From assembly GCA_046328505.1 (NCBI GenBank), contig JAXLWL010000002.1, positions 434,001-498,000 on the forward strand: a DNA stretch of 64,000 nt, written 5' to 3'. Both the position numbers and the translations under genes were made by a program. Positions 8,479-17,647 of this stretch are shown one piece after another (the first letter of the stretch is position 1; each line of letters begins with the position of its first letter). The notes under the pieces were generated by a model. That model was not told the DNA's origin. It did no database searches and saw nothing but the letters and a program-made list of their open reading frames with translations. This DNA is from JBDHWG01 sp046328505 (GTDB lineage: Bacteria > Chloroflexota > Anaerolineae > Epilineales > JAHCIE01).

Positions 8479-10014
8479 ATGCCAGCATCCTCAATTCAGA
8501 AGGTCGAGCTGCGCGGGATTACGAAGCAGTTCCCGGGCGTCCTCGCGAATGACCGCGTCAACTTCGACGTGAGCGCGGGCGAGGTCCACGCGCTGCTAGG
8601 GGAGAACGGCGCCGGCAAGAGCACGCTGATGAAGATTCTCTACGGGCTGTACCAACCCGACTCGGGCGAGATTCTCATCAACGGCCGTCCGGTGACCTTC
8701 AAGTCTCCCGCCGATGCGCTGCGCAACGGCATCGGTATGGTGCATCAGCACTTCCAGCTCGTTCCCAGCTTCACCGTCGCCGAAAACGTGACGTTGGGGT
8801 TGCCGTCGGGGCGGGCCGGTGTGCTGGACACCGCAGCCGTTGGGAACCGCATTCGCAGTCTGGCCAAGGAATATGGCCTCAGCGTGGATCCGAATGCGTA
8901 CGTGTGGCAGCTCGCCGTCGGTCAGCAGCAGCGTGTCGAAATCGTCAAGATCCTGTATCGCGGCGCCGAGCTGCTCGTGCTGGACGAGCCGACGGCGGTC
9001 CTCACCCCGCAGGAAGTAGACGACCTGTTTGTCACGCTTCGTCAAATGGCCCAGGAAGGCCATTCCATCATCTTCATCTCGCACAAGCTCCACGAGGTGC
9101 TGGCCATCAGCCAGCGGGTGACCGTCTTGCGCGACGGGCGGTCCGTGGGCACATTCCCGACGGCGGATATGACGAAGGCCGAGCTGGCGCGACTCATGGT
9201 CGGACGGCCGGTGCTTCTCCAGTACGACCGCCCGGCGCCGAATCTCGGCGAGGCGCGGCTCCAGATCGAGAATGTCACTGCCCTGGGTGACCGAGGCACC
9301 GACGCCTTGCGGAACGTTTCACTCACCGTCCACGCGGGCGAGATCGTTGGTCTGGCGGGCGTTTCAGGCAACGGCCAGCGCGAGTTGGGCGAAGTACTGA
9401 CGGGGCTGCGGCCAGTGACCCAGGGCCGCGTCACTCTGAATGGCAAGGACGTTACCCACGCCTCGCCGGCCCAGCGCATGGCCGTGGGGCAGTCGGCGAT
9501 CCCTGAAGAGAGAATGCGCGAGGGTGTTATCACGGAGTTCAGCGTTTCCGAGAACCTTATACTCCAGGACAATGGCAAGCCGCCCTATGCTCATCGCGGC
9601 TTCATGGACTTCAAGGCCATTGCCCAGCAGTCGGCTCGTCTGGTGGAGAGCTTCCGCGTCAAGACGCCTAGCCTGGAGACGCCGGTCAAGAATCTGTCCG
9701 GCGGCAACATCCAGAAGCTCATCCTGGCGCGCGAGTTGAACCGCAAGCCAAGCGTCCTGATCGCCGCTCAGCCGACGCGCGGCGTGGACATCGGCGCGAG
9801 CGAGTACATCCACCTGCGCCTCCTGGAGCAGCGCGCCCTCGGCACCGCGACGCTCCTCATCTCCGAGGACCTGGACGAGATTCGGGCGCTCTCGGACCGC
9901 ATCGCTGTGATCTATGAGGGTCGGATCGTGGGGATTGTGGATGGGCCGACGGCGACGGCTGAAGAACTGGGCCTCATGATGGCGGGCAGCGTGCGGGAGC
10001 AGAGTCAGGCGTGA
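8479..10014 (+). CDS. Nucleoside ABC transporter ATP-binding protein (tandem ATPase)
   Basis: 511-residue cytoplasmic ATPase with two fused ABC domains, as in NupO/RbsA-type importers. Domain 1: Walker A GENGAGKST at residues 41-49, degenerate signature AVGQQQRVEI, Walker B LLVLDEPTAVL, H-loop ISHKLHE. Domain 2 starts near residue 255 with a degenerate Walker A (GVSGNGQREL), signature NLSGGNIQK and LLISEDLDE; this asymmetry is normal for the family. The start is the ATG at 8479; the GGGTGGG upstream overlaps the foot of the hairpin. Its stop overlaps the MFS start as GTGA. Confidence 0.9.
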   Translation: MPASSIQKVELRGITKQFPGVLANDRVNFDVSAGEVHALLGENGAGKSTLMKILYGLYQPDSGEILINGRPVTFKSPADALRNGIGMVHQHFQLVPSFTVAENVTLGLPSGRAGVLDTAAVGNRIRSLAKEYGLSVDPNAYVWQLAVGQQQRVEIVKILYRGAELLVLDEPTAVLTPQEVDDLFVTLRQMAQEGHSIIFISHKLHEVLAISQRVTVLRDGRSVGTFPTADMTKAELARLMVGRPVLLQYDRPAPNLGEARLQIENVTALGDRGTDALRNVSLTVHAGEIVGLAGVSGNGQRELGEVLTGLRPVTQGRVTLNGKDVTHASPAQRMAVGQSAIPEERMREGVITEFSVSENLILQDNGKPPYAHRGFMDFKAIAQQSARLVESFRVKTPSLETPVKNLSGGNIQKLILARELNRKPSVLIAAQPTRGVDIGASEYIHLRLLEQRALGTATLLISEDLDEIRALSDRIAVIYEGRIVGIVDGPTATAEELGLMMAGSVREQSQA

Positions 10015-11243
10015 CGGACAGCTTAACCGGACCGCAGCGGCTGCGACTTGTCCTCATCATCGGCGGTCTGTCCGCCTTCGGGCCGCTCTCCATCGACATG
10101 TACCTGCCGGCGCTGCCCTCACTGGGGCAGGACCTCGGCGGGACGGCGTCGGTGGTGCAGCTCACCCTGACGGCGTTCATGCTGGGCCTCGCCCTGGGGC
10201 AGCTCGTCGCCGGCTCGCTGAGCGATTTGCTCGGGCGGCGGCGTCCGCTGTTGGTCGGGCTTGTTCTCTACACGTCTGCGTCGCTGCTATGCGTCTTCGC
10301 GCCGTCTATCGGGGCGCTCATCGCGCTCCGCTTTGTGCAGGGCGCATCAGGCGCGGCGGGAACCGTGATTGCGCGTGCCGTGGTGCGCGACTACTTTAGC
10401 GGCAACGATGTGGCGCGCTTCTTTGGCTTGACCATGCTGGTCAACGGCCTGGCCCCCATTCTCGCGCCGATCATCGGCGGGCAAATTCTCCTCTTTACCT
10501 CCTGGCGCGGTGTGTTCATGCTCCTCACCGTCATCGGCACCGTGATGCTCATCGCTGTCACCTTCGGCTTACACGAGTCGCTTCCGAAGGAACGCCGGCG
10601 TCCGGGCGGGTTGCGCTCGAGCGTCGCGCCCTTCCGCCGATTAGCCCTGGACCGAGTGTTCCTCGGCTATGCCTTCGCGATGGGGCTGGCGTTCGGGGCG
10701 ATGTTCGCGTATATCTCCGGCTCGCCGTTCGTCCTCGAGGACATTTACGGCGTGTCGCCGCAGGTATTTGGTATCTTCTTTGGCATAAACGCGTTGGGGA
10801 TTGTCATGGTCAGCCAGGTGGGCGTGCGGCTGATCGAACGTGTGGGGCCGCGCACACTACTCGCGACAGGGCTAGGGGTCGCATTCACGGGCGGCGTGCT
10901 GCTGCTCGTGGTCGTCCTCATGGGCGGCGGACTTCTCGGTATTCTGCCCGCGCTGTTCCTCGTCGTTGCGAGTATCGGCCTGATCAGCCCCAACGCCACG
11001 GCCCTGGCGATGGCCGATCACCCGGACGTCGCCGGCAGCGCCTCAGCCTTCCTCGGGTTGCTGCAATTTGTCATCGGCGCACTTGTCGCCCCGCTCGTCG
11101 GCATCGCCGGCACAGCGACAGCCCTTCCCATGGCGATCGTGATCGCGAGCTTGACCGCGGGCGCGGGCGCCGTCTTCCTATTCCTCACTCACCTGTCACC
11201 GCGCTCCCTGGAGCTACCGCAGCGCAACGCGCCGGGCCGCTGA
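10011..11243 (+). CDS. MFS multidrug efflux transporter, Bcr/CflA type
   Basis: Inner-membrane drug:proton antiporter-like protein of 410 residues with about 12 hydrophobic segments. The N-terminal block LIIGGLSAFGPLSIDMYLPALPSL, the loop GSLSDLLGRRRPLLVG (motif A) and RFVQGASGAAGTVIARAVVRDY (motif C region) are typical of the Bcr/CflA group. GTG start at 10011 overlaps the ATPase stop (GTGA), so it is the last gene of the nucleoside operon. It may export drug-like bases or simply be co-expressed. Confidence 0.88.
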   Translation: MTDSLTGPQRLRLVLIIGGLSAFGPLSIDMYLPALPSLGQDLGGTASVVQLTLTAFMLGLALGQLVAGSLSDLLGRRRPLLVGLVLYTSASLLCVFAPSIGALIALRFVQGASGAAGTVIARAVVRDYFSGNDVARFFGLTMLVNGLAPILAPIIGGQILLFTSWRGVFMLLTVIGTVMLIAVTFGLHESLPKERRRPGGLRSSVAPFRRLALDRVFLGYAFAMGLAFGAMFAYISGSPFVLEDIYGVSPQVFGIFFGINALGIVMVSQVGVRLIERVGPRTLLATGLGVAFTGGVLLLVVVLMGGGLLGILPALFLVVASIGLISPNATALAMADHPDVAGSASAFLGLLQFVIGALVAPLVGIAGTATALPMAIVIASLTAGAGAVFLFLTHLSPRSLELPQRNAPGR

Positions 11244-11296
11244 GCGGCGGACTACTCAAGCAAAAGCGGCATGCGCCAGTATAAGAACACAGCTAT

Positions 11297-11446
11297 GCCG
11301 TCATTGCGAGCGGAGCGAAGCAATCCCTCGCCCTAGCGACAGACCCTCTAGGCACTATAGAGTGAATCGCCTTCCCGGGAGATTGCTTCGTCAGTGGGGA
11401 GCTTCGCCCCCCACACCCCCGCAAGAAGCCCGCCTAGCAATGACAG
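11297..11446. repeat. Intergenic REP-like repeat with imperfect inverted ends
   Basis: The 300 bp between the convergent MFS and uxaE genes begins with CGTCATTGCGAGCGGAGCG and ends with TAGCAATGAC, with GATTGCTTCGTC inside matching the complement of GAAGCAATC. This GTCATTGCGAG...GCAATGAC pattern is a common palindromic intergenic repeat in bacterial genomes. No coding signal was found here; the short ORFs are poorly supported. Only one copy of this sequence was seen in the window. Confidence 0.5.
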
Positions 11447-11543
11447 CGCGGGACTCTGTGTTCTGTGCAGCGCAGCGCAAGGACAAGAGGGCACCGGGAC
11501 GCTTCACGCCGGTCAGCATGGCAGTTTCATACTCACATGGATA

Positions 11544-13049
11544 TTACGCGCTGCTGCTCGCCAGGTTCGCGAACGGACGCAGGTGTCGCGCGAAATGGCG
11601 CTCCAGGTTGGCGGCATACGCGTCCGGGTGACGGCGCAGGAGCGCCATCAGCCGATCATAGAACAGGAACCCGCCATCCTCCCGGCGCGTCGTCAGAACC
11701 GAACCGAACGTGACGTGGAGGATCTCCCGCGCGTCGAAGTCGTCCAGGAGACTGGCCAGGCTGCCGTCGGCGACGTCCTCGGGGCGGGGCGTGCGGCTGA
11801 CATCGGCGGAGACGTGGTAGCTGGCGCGGTCGATGGGGTAGCGATCGCGGGCGAACGCGTATATCTCGCGGAACAGGGCAGGATCGAGGGCGGCTACGGT
11901 GTGTAGGGCTTCCAGGTAACTGGTGCCTGCTGTCTTGAGGTGCACCATGCCGTGTGTCTGACGCGCCGCAATGGGGTAGATGCGGAACTTGTCCGAGCCG
12001 GAGTGAAGGCTGAGCTTGTACGGGCCATAGACGCGGGCAATTGCGGCGTGAACCGCGAAGTCACTCTCGAAGTCGGCGAGGTCCCCGATGTAGTCGACGC
12101 CTTTCTCGAATCGGCCCACGTAGCGCGGCGCGAGGCTGACCCAGCGCACGCGCAGCCGACGTAGCTCGCGCACGATGTAGAGATGCTGCGCGTGGGTCGT
12201 AGGGGTGTCTGTCTCGTCCACCGAAACTTCGAGCTCAAATGGCTGGTCGCCCGCGGCGTTGGCCAGGTGGCGGTACATCGCTGCGACATGGGCGATGGCG
12301 CGTCCATACTTGACGGCCGCCTCGAGGAGCGTGCGCGTGTCGAAGCGAATCGTATACCGCTCGACTTCGAACGCCTGGTTAAGATAGCGCCGCGCGAGCG
12401 TGGTCAGGTTATCCTCGAGCTGATCCCAGGGCAGCTCGTCGACGGCTGCGTGCAGCGCCTCGCCGGACATGGTCTCGGCGTCGCTGTCGACGTACTCGCC
12501 CGGGTCGATGGTGAAGAAGCTGAAGCCGGCGGCGAGGCACGCGTCAATATCAGCCGGAACCTTCAGATGGTCGGCGTCCGCGCCGACGCCCAGGCGCCAC
12601 CCTTCCTGAAAGATGCCCCACGTTGCGTCGTCCATCACGTCCTGGGGTGAGCGGCCGGTGCGCGTCATCTCGCGGATGGACTGCTGAGCGAAGATAGGCG
12701 CGACGACACTTCCCGTGGCACGGACGGCGCGCACATGGCCCGGCGTCGCCAGTCCGAGCCGGTCCCCCATGCCGGCCGAGGTGCGGAGGCCGAGAGGCTG
12801 TGGTCGGAGCCAGGGTAGCAGGTTGCGCAGGGCGGCGGCGTTGTGGGCGTTCAACGGTCCGAGGAGCAGGGATTGGCCGGCATAAACAGTCGTGTCGCCC
12901 TCGAAAGCGGCCGAGAGGGGGTTGCCGTCGGGCGCCAGAACCGCGAGACGCGGACCAGCGTCGATGGCTACGAGGCCAACAGTGGCGCCGCCTACGTCGA
13001 CAAGGGACTGCGGGATGTAGTTCAGAGTCAGTGTCGATTGCCTGTTCAT
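11544..13049 (-). CDS. uxaE: Tagaturonate epimerase
   Basis: 501-residue protein resembling the tagaturonate epimerase (UxaE) family, which interconverts D-tagaturonate and D-fructuronate in galacturonate catabolism of bacteria lacking the UxaBA branch. Recognised from the central segment YGPYKLSLHSGSDKFRIYP, the LGVGADADHLK region and YHVSADVSRTP, plus the length. It begins 3 bp after the stop of the LarA-like gene and is its second and last partner. Recognition is by overall similarity remembered for the family, not by a catalytic motif, so moderate confidence on specificity. Confidence 0.75.
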   Translation of the reverse strand: MNRQSTLTLNYIPQSLVDVGGATVGLVAIDAGPRLAVLAPDGNPLSAAFEGDTTVYAGQSLLLGPLNAHNAAALRNLLPWLRPQPLGLRTSAGMGDRLGLATPGHVRAVRATGSVVAPIFAQQSIREMTRTGRSPQDVMDDATWGIFQEGWRLGVGADADHLKVPADIDACLAAGFSFFTIDPGEYVDSDAETMSGEALHAAVDELPWDQLEDNLTTLARRYLNQAFEVERYTIRFDTRTLLEAAVKYGRAIAHVAAMYRHLANAAGDQPFELEVSVDETDTPTTHAQHLYIVRELRRLRVRWVSLAPRYVGRFEKGVDYIGDLADFESDFAVHAAIARVYGPYKLSLHSGSDKFRIYPIAARQTHGMVHLKTAGTSYLEALHTVAALDPALFREIYAFARDRYPIDRASYHVSADVSRTPRPEDVADGSLASLLDDFDAREILHVTFGSVLTTRREDGGFLFYDRLMALLRRHPDAYAANLERHFARHLRPFANLASSSA

Positions 13050-13052
13050 GAT

Positions 13053-14288
13053 TTACTCTCTCAGACGGTAGAGCATTTCTCCGGCGCGCGGCACCATGAG
13101 CCGATCGCCGTCCTCGGAGGTCGGCCAGTCTTCAAGGGCGATTGTCTCGGGATCGCGGTAGCCCAGGTTCACCTGGCGGCAGATGTCCTCCGGAATGCTT
13201 GTCGCGAGCGTGACGGCGATGCGCGGATGCTCGACGCCGTCAGCGTAGGTCCCGACACCCCGCAGGTGGGTGGAGTGGGCCAGCACGCCCCAGGGATAGT
13301 GCTTGAACGACTCCCACTGCTTCACAAAGTAGTCGCGGACATGGTAGCCGATCTGGCGGATGACCGCGCCATGCATCACGCTGATCTCGCGGACGTGGGG
13401 CGCGTAGATGATGACCTCGCCCTCGTCGGCGATGACCGGCTCCATCTTGTACATGCCCTTCGCGCCGACCCAGATTTCATCGTACATCTCGGGCAGCACC
13501 GAGAGCACCTGCTGGAAGGGCTTCTCGACGTAGTGGATGTGAGTCTGGGCCGCGAGGTCGGCGGCGGCGGCCCAGGCCGCTTCCGGCGTGTCCACGAACA
13601 CGCCTTCGACGCCTTCGACATCTACAACGCTGCATATGGCGTGGCGCGGCGTGGGGATCATGGCCGCGGCGCGGTCGATGACGGCGCGTACGGCGGTGTC
13701 CTTCGTGCCGATGATGGCGTAAGAGGTGAGAAGTGCGCCGAGCCAGTGGGTGAAGTCAATGATGTCGGGGCCGGCGATGCCGGGGAAGAAGTACTTGTTG
13801 CCGCCGGAGAAGCCGACGACCTCGTGCGGAAAGACCGGGCCGCAGATGAGGATGTGGTCGTAGTCCAGGACGAGGCGATTGATGCGCACTGGCACATCCT
13901 CAATGAGTAAGCCGTTGCTCTGGTGCGCTATCTCGTCGGCCGGGATGACGCCGAGCGTCGCCAGGGCGTTCGGGTCTTTCCACGCGTGGTTGAGCAGGCC
14001 CACATCGCCATACTGCGCGGTGCGCTCTTCGGCGGACAGGCCGAATAGCCGCAGCATCTGGGCGTCGTTCAGCGGTGGGTGCGTTCCGAGCGCGACGAGA
14101 AAGTCTACTGCGTTGACGCGCGGGCGAAGATATCGCGTCAGCAGGCGGAAGAACATGGGCAAGGGCATGGTGCGCGTTTGGTCGGGCACGATAACGAGGA
14201 CGCGCTTGCCTGCGAGGGGGAGCTTGTCCAGTCCCTCGACCACGATGCGCTCGATCTGTTCTTCAGTCAGAAAAGTTTTGTGTGACAT
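13053..14288 (-). CDS. LarA-like nickel-pincer racemase/epimerase (DUF2088)
   Basis: Member of the lactate racemase (LarA) superfamily, which uses a nickel-pincer nucleotide to racemise or epimerise 2-hydroxy acids. Counting from MSHK, the expected residues are present: Asp36 and Arg39 in VPDQTRT, His70 in GTHPPL, His155 and Lys165 in FPHEVVGFSGGNKYFFPG (the pincer-bearing Lys), His181. 411 residues. Two starts are possible: ATG at 14288 or at 14294, with AAGGATG just upstream; the second gives a tighter spacing. Pairing with uxaE suggests a sugar-acid substrate. No larB, larC or larE maturation gene is in the window. Confidence 0.83.
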   Translation of the reverse strand: MSHKTFLTEEQIERIVVEGLDKLPLAGKRVLVIVPDQTRTMPLPMFFRLLTRYLRPRVNAVDFLVALGTHPPLNDAQMLRLFGLSAEERTAQYGDVGLLNHAWKDPNALATLGVIPADEIAHQSNGLLIEDVPVRINRLVLDYDHILICGPVFPHEVVGFSGGNKYFFPGIAGPDIIDFTHWLGALLTSYAIIGTKDTAVRAVIDRAAAMIPTPRHAICSVVDVEGVEGVFVDTPEAAWAAAADLAAQTHIHYVEKPFQQVLSVLPEMYDEIWVGAKGMYKMEPVIADEGEVIIYAPHVREISVMHGAVIRQIGYHVRDYFVKQWESFKHYPWGVLAHSTHLRGVGTYADGVEHPRIAVTLATSIPEDICRQVNLGYRDPETIALEDWPTSEDGDRLMVPRAGEMLYRLRE

Positions 14289-14394
14289 AATCATCACATC
14301 CTTGTGAACGACGCGGGGCGAATGTGCCAAGGCTGCCTTTAGTGTACGTCCACTCGCGCCGGGTAGGCATTGCCACCAAGGAATCCTCTGCTTT

Positions 14395-14413
14395 AGCACC
14401 CTCTGAGGGTGCT
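14395..14413. terminator. Palindromic hairpin between yoeB and larA-like genes
   Basis: AGCACCCT/AGGGTGCT with a 3-nt centre. It lies just downstream of the toxin stop and upstream of the larA-like gene; could be a terminator of the toxin-antitoxin unit or an operator. No T-run. Confidence 0.4.
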
Positions 14414-14424
14414 ATGCTCGCTCA

Positions 14425-14697
14425 TCAGTAGTGATATCGCGCTTGAAGGAAGTCTATGCGGTCGTTGCCCACGACGTAGACGATGCGGTGCTCCTGCGTC
14501 AGTCGGCGTGACCAGATATTCGCCCCAAGATACTTCAATGGTTCTGGCTTGCCGATCCCGTCGAACGGGTCCCTCATAACAGCCTCGATGAGATCGAATG
14601 CGCGCAGCGCCACTTTGCGATCCGTCTCAACCCAGTACCGCAAATCCTCACGGAATTCGGGTTGGAAGATGGCGGCACGTTGCGCTGCGCGGCTCAC
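14425..14697 (-). CDS. yoeB: Toxin, YoeB/Txe family
   Basis: 90-residue ribosome-dependent mRNA interferase of the YoeB family. Characteristic segments: FREDLRYWVETDRK, DPFDGIGKPEPLKYLG, WSRRLTQEHRIVYVV and the C-terminal ARYHY, which holds the functional His-Tyr end. GTG start at 14697, four nt after the antitoxin stop. Full length with intact active-site motifs, so probably functional. Confidence 0.92.
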   Translation of the reverse strand: MSRAAQRAAIFQPEFREDLRYWVETDRKVALRAFDLIEAVMRDPFDGIGKPEPLKYLGANIWSRRLTQEHRIVYVVGNDRIDFLQARYHY

Positions 14698-14701
14698 GTC
14701 C

Positions 14702-14989
14702 CTACTCGTTGGATTCGTCGTTGAGGAGATCGCGCTTCAGATCGTCAACAGACTGCGGTGCGACACTCTGCTCGCGAGCGCGAGCCAACGCAGTGAGAAG
14801 ACGCTCGGCGTTCTTCGGTGAACGCAGAAGATGGGCCGTTTCTAGCAGGCTGCGCAACTCATCGGCGGCAATCAAGGCTACGTCCTCGGCGTCGCTGCGA
14901 TGGATGATCACAACATCGCGATTCTGGACGACCTCATCCATAAACTTGTCCATGTTCGCAATGGCCTCTGCATATTTCGTCTCGATCAT
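14702..14989 (-). CDS. yefM: Antitoxin, YefM/Phd family
   Basis: 95-residue antitoxin preceding yoeB, the usual order. The N-terminal half (YAEAIANMDKFMDEVVQNRDVVIIHR) is the DNA-binding and dimerisation Phd/YefM fold; the C-terminal half should wrap the toxin. ATG at 14989 is preceded by GGGAGAG. Promoter elements lie at 15031-15059; autorepression is the family norm. Confidence 0.9.
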   Translation of the reverse strand: MIETKYAEAIANMDKFMDEVVQNRDVVIIHRSDAEDVALIAADELRSLLETAHLLRSPKNAERLLTALARAREQSVAPQSVDDLKRDLLNDESNE

Positions 14990-15030
14990 CTAACTACTCT
15001 CCCTCTTATTCCATGCGACAAGCTGACTCT

Positions 15031-15059
15031 ATTATATCACGCGACTACGGACTTGTCGC
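15031..15059 (-). promoter_or_regulatory. Putative promoter of yefM-yoeB
   Basis: Minus strand GCGACA, 17-bp spacer, TATAAT. The -35 box touches the last codon of the upstream dehydratase gene. About 35 nt of leader before yefM. Confidence 0.5.
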
Positions 15060-16311
15060 TACGGTGTCCAGAGGGTGCCGTCGGGCCAGCGGCTCTGTGT
15101 CCACTCGATGGACTTGACGGTGATGGGGTAATTCGCCGCCTTCGCCTCGTCGAGGTCCACGCCCAGACCCGGCTTGTCGTTCGCCCACAGGTAGCCGTTG
15201 CGCATCTCCGGCGCGCCGGGGAAGACCTCGTACAGCGCCTCGCCGAAGTTGATGACCTCCTGGATGCCGAAGTTGTGGCAGGCCAGGTCCAGGTGGAGGT
15301 TGGCGGCGTGGCCGATAGGCGAGACATCGCCCGGGCCATGCCATGCTGTGCGCACGCCGAACGCTTCGGCGAGGGCCGCCTGGCGGCGGGCAGGTGTGAT
15401 GCCGCCGATCGCGGACAGGTGGGAGCGGATGTAGTCGATCAACTGCTCAGCGATCAGCGTCCGCCACTCCACGCTATTGACGTGTAGCTCGCCCATCGCG
15501 ATCGGCGTGGCGCTCTGCTCGCGCAGGCGGCGGAACCACTCGATCTGGTCGGGGGCAAGCGGGTCTTCCAGGAAGAAGAGGCGATACGGCTCCAGCGCCT
15601 TCGCCATACGGATGGCGTCGATAGGGGCGATGCGCTCGTGGATGTCGTGCAGCAGGAAGAGGTCGTAGCCGACGTGGGTGCGCACGTATTCGAACAACGG
15701 CGGGATCGACCGGGCGTACTTGTCGGCGTCGTAGTACATGCCGGGGAAGGCGCTGTCCACGCGGTCCATGACCCGCGTGCGGTGAGTCGCGGGCGCTTCG
15801 CGGCTCGGCAACGCCGTCGCCGTGCGGATGTCCTGCACGCGCCCGCCATAGCCGCCCATCTGACAGCGCACGGCCAGGAACCCTGCTCCTGGTAGCGCAA
15901 GACGTTATCGAGAACCTCCTGCGGGTCACGGCCGTCGGCGTGGCGGTAGACCATCGCCGCCTCGCGGCACTTGCCGCCGAGTAGGTCGTAGACGGGCATA
16001 TTGGCGAGCTTGCCCTTGATGTCCCACAGCGCCATGTCCACGCCGGCGATGGCGTTGTTCAGCACCGGACCGTTGCGCCAGTAGGAGTTGACCATCATCA
16101 TGTGCCACAGGTCTTCGCTGTTCCGCGGGTCGCGGCCCTGGAGCAGCGGGTCGAGGTACTCCTCGACGGCGCGGGCGACCAGGGTCGCGCGCTGGGTGAA
16201 GGTGGCGCAGCCGAGGCCGTAGAGGCCGTCCTGGTCGGTCTCGACCTTGACGACGATGAGGGCGATACCGTCGGGGGCAGTGAGAATCGCTCGAACGCGG
16301 GTGATTTTCAT
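15059..16311 (-). pseudogene. Mannonate-dehydratase/RspA-like enolase-superfamily enzyme, frameshifted
   Basis: Two overlapping frames together make one ~417-residue mandelate-racemase/enolase-superfamily protein. N-terminal part (MKITRVRAILTAPDG to ...VLRYQEQG) reads from 16311; C-terminal part (VRCQMGGYGGRVQDI to ...DGTLWTP) is in another frame. Restoring one base in the AA at about 15879-15880 gives QEQGFLAVRCQMGG, as expected. C-terminal motifs LLHDIHERI, FFLEDPLAP, GELHVNS and WHGPGDVSPIGHAANLHLDLA fit the D-mannonate dehydratase (ManD/RspA) group. It begins 10 bp after the previous dehydratase stop. Either a recent inactivation or a one-base sequencing error. Confidence 0.8.
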
Positions 16312-16321
16312 GGTGGTGTTC

Positions 16322-17647
16322 CTATGACCAGATGCGGTCCCAGGTACGCTGCGTGTCCCACTCGGGGGTCGGCTCGAAGAAGCCCTGGTCGTCCGGCACG
16401 AGGTGCTCACGGATGGCGTCCGCGTTGATCTCGAAGCCGAGGCCAGGCTTGTCCGGGACTTGGATGTAGCCGTCCTGGATGATGGGCTTCGGCACGCCGT
16501 CGATGAAGTCGGCCCAGAATGGCACTTCGGTGAAGTGGTGCTCCAGGGCAATGAAGTTCTGGGTTGCCGCCGCGCAGTGTACGCTGGCCATCGTGCTAAT
16601 GGGCGTACCGGCCATGTGCATTGCCATGCTGACGCCGTGCTCTTGCGCCAGGTCGCCGATCTTCTTCGTCTCGAGGATACCGCCAGAGGTCGCCAGGTCG
16701 GGGTGGATGACGTTGACGGCGCGCGCCTCCAGCAGGGGGCGGAAGCCTTCCTTGAGGTAAATGTCCTCGCCCGTGCAGACCGGCGTGTTCAAGGCGCGCT
16801 CGATCTGCACCCACTTGTCGGTAAACTGCCACGGCACCAGGTCTTCGAGCCAGGCCAGGTTGTACGGCTCTAGCGCCTGACCCAGGCGGATGCAGTCGTC
16901 GACGCCAATATGTCCGAAGTGGTCGGCGGCGATCGGGACTTCGTCGCCGACGACGGCGCGTACCTGGTCCACGTACTCGCAGATCAGGTCGATGCCCTTG
17001 GGCGTCAGGCGCACGTGGGTGAAGGGGTGCATCGTCCACTGCGTGTTGAGCATGCGCTCGACCTCGTCGCCCGGATCGCCAGGCAGCATGCCCTGGGGCC
17101 AGCTGAGAGCTCCCTTGATGCCGATGAGAGGCTGGACACCGAGGTCCATCTTCAGCATCGTGAAGCCCTTTTCAAGCCGGCCCAACAGCTTCTGACCCAT
17201 GAGCGCACCCGTCGGCTCGTTTGGTGTGTCGCAGTAGATGCGGATGCGGTCGCGGAACTTGCCGCCGGCGAGCATGAAGGCCGGGACGCCATACGCCTTG
17301 CCGGCCAGGTCCATGAGCGCCATCTCAACGCCACAGACGCCGCCGCCCTGCCGACCGTGGGAGCCGAACTGCTTGATCTTGCGGAACACCTTGTCGACGT
17401 TACATGGGTTCTCGCCGAGGATGCGGCTCTTGAGCATCAGGGCATAGTTCTTGGTCGCGAGGTCGCGCACCTCGCCGTAGCCGCTGATGCCCTGGTTCGT
17501 GTCCAGGCGCAGGATCGTGAAGCGCCAGTGGCCCCAGCCGACTGTCGCCGTGCGCATGTCGGTGATCTTCAGGTCACTTGGCCGTGACTCGGTTCGGACG
17601 TGGTCCTCGGGACGCGGCGCGTCTTGGGTGTGAGCTTCGGCGCTCAT
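16322..17647 (-). CDS. Mandelate racemase/enolase-superfamily sugar-acid dehydratase
   Basis: 441-residue enolase-superfamily enzyme, probably dehydrating a sugar acid. N-terminal capping domain from about residue 28, then the barrel with Lys166-x-Asp168 (LKMD), metal ligands Asp242 (AADHFG), Glu268 (WLEDLVPW) and Glu294 (TGEDIY), and His344 (MHMAGTPIS). The start ATG at 17647 overlaps the SDR stop as ATGA. Substrate unknown; neighbours point to a uronate or aldonate route. Confidence 0.87.
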   Translation of the reverse strand: MSAEAHTQDAPRPEDHVRTESRPSDLKITDMRTATVGWGHWRFTILRLDTNQGISGYGEVRDLATKNYALMLKSRILGENPCNVDKVFRKIKQFGSHGRQGGGVCGVEMALMDLAGKAYGVPAFMLAGGKFRDRIRIYCDTPNEPTGALMGQKLLGRLEKGFTMLKMDLGVQPLIGIKGALSWPQGMLPGDPGDEVERMLNTQWTMHPFTHVRLTPKGIDLICEYVDQVRAVVGDEVPIAADHFGHIGVDDCIRLGQALEPYNLAWLEDLVPWQFTDKWVQIERALNTPVCTGEDIYLKEGFRPLLEARAVNVIHPDLATSGGILETKKIGDLAQEHGVSMAMHMAGTPISTMASVHCAAATQNFIALEHHFTEVPFWADFIDGVPKPIIQDGYIQVPDKPGLGFEINADAIREHLVPDDQGFFEPTPEWDTQRTWDRIWS

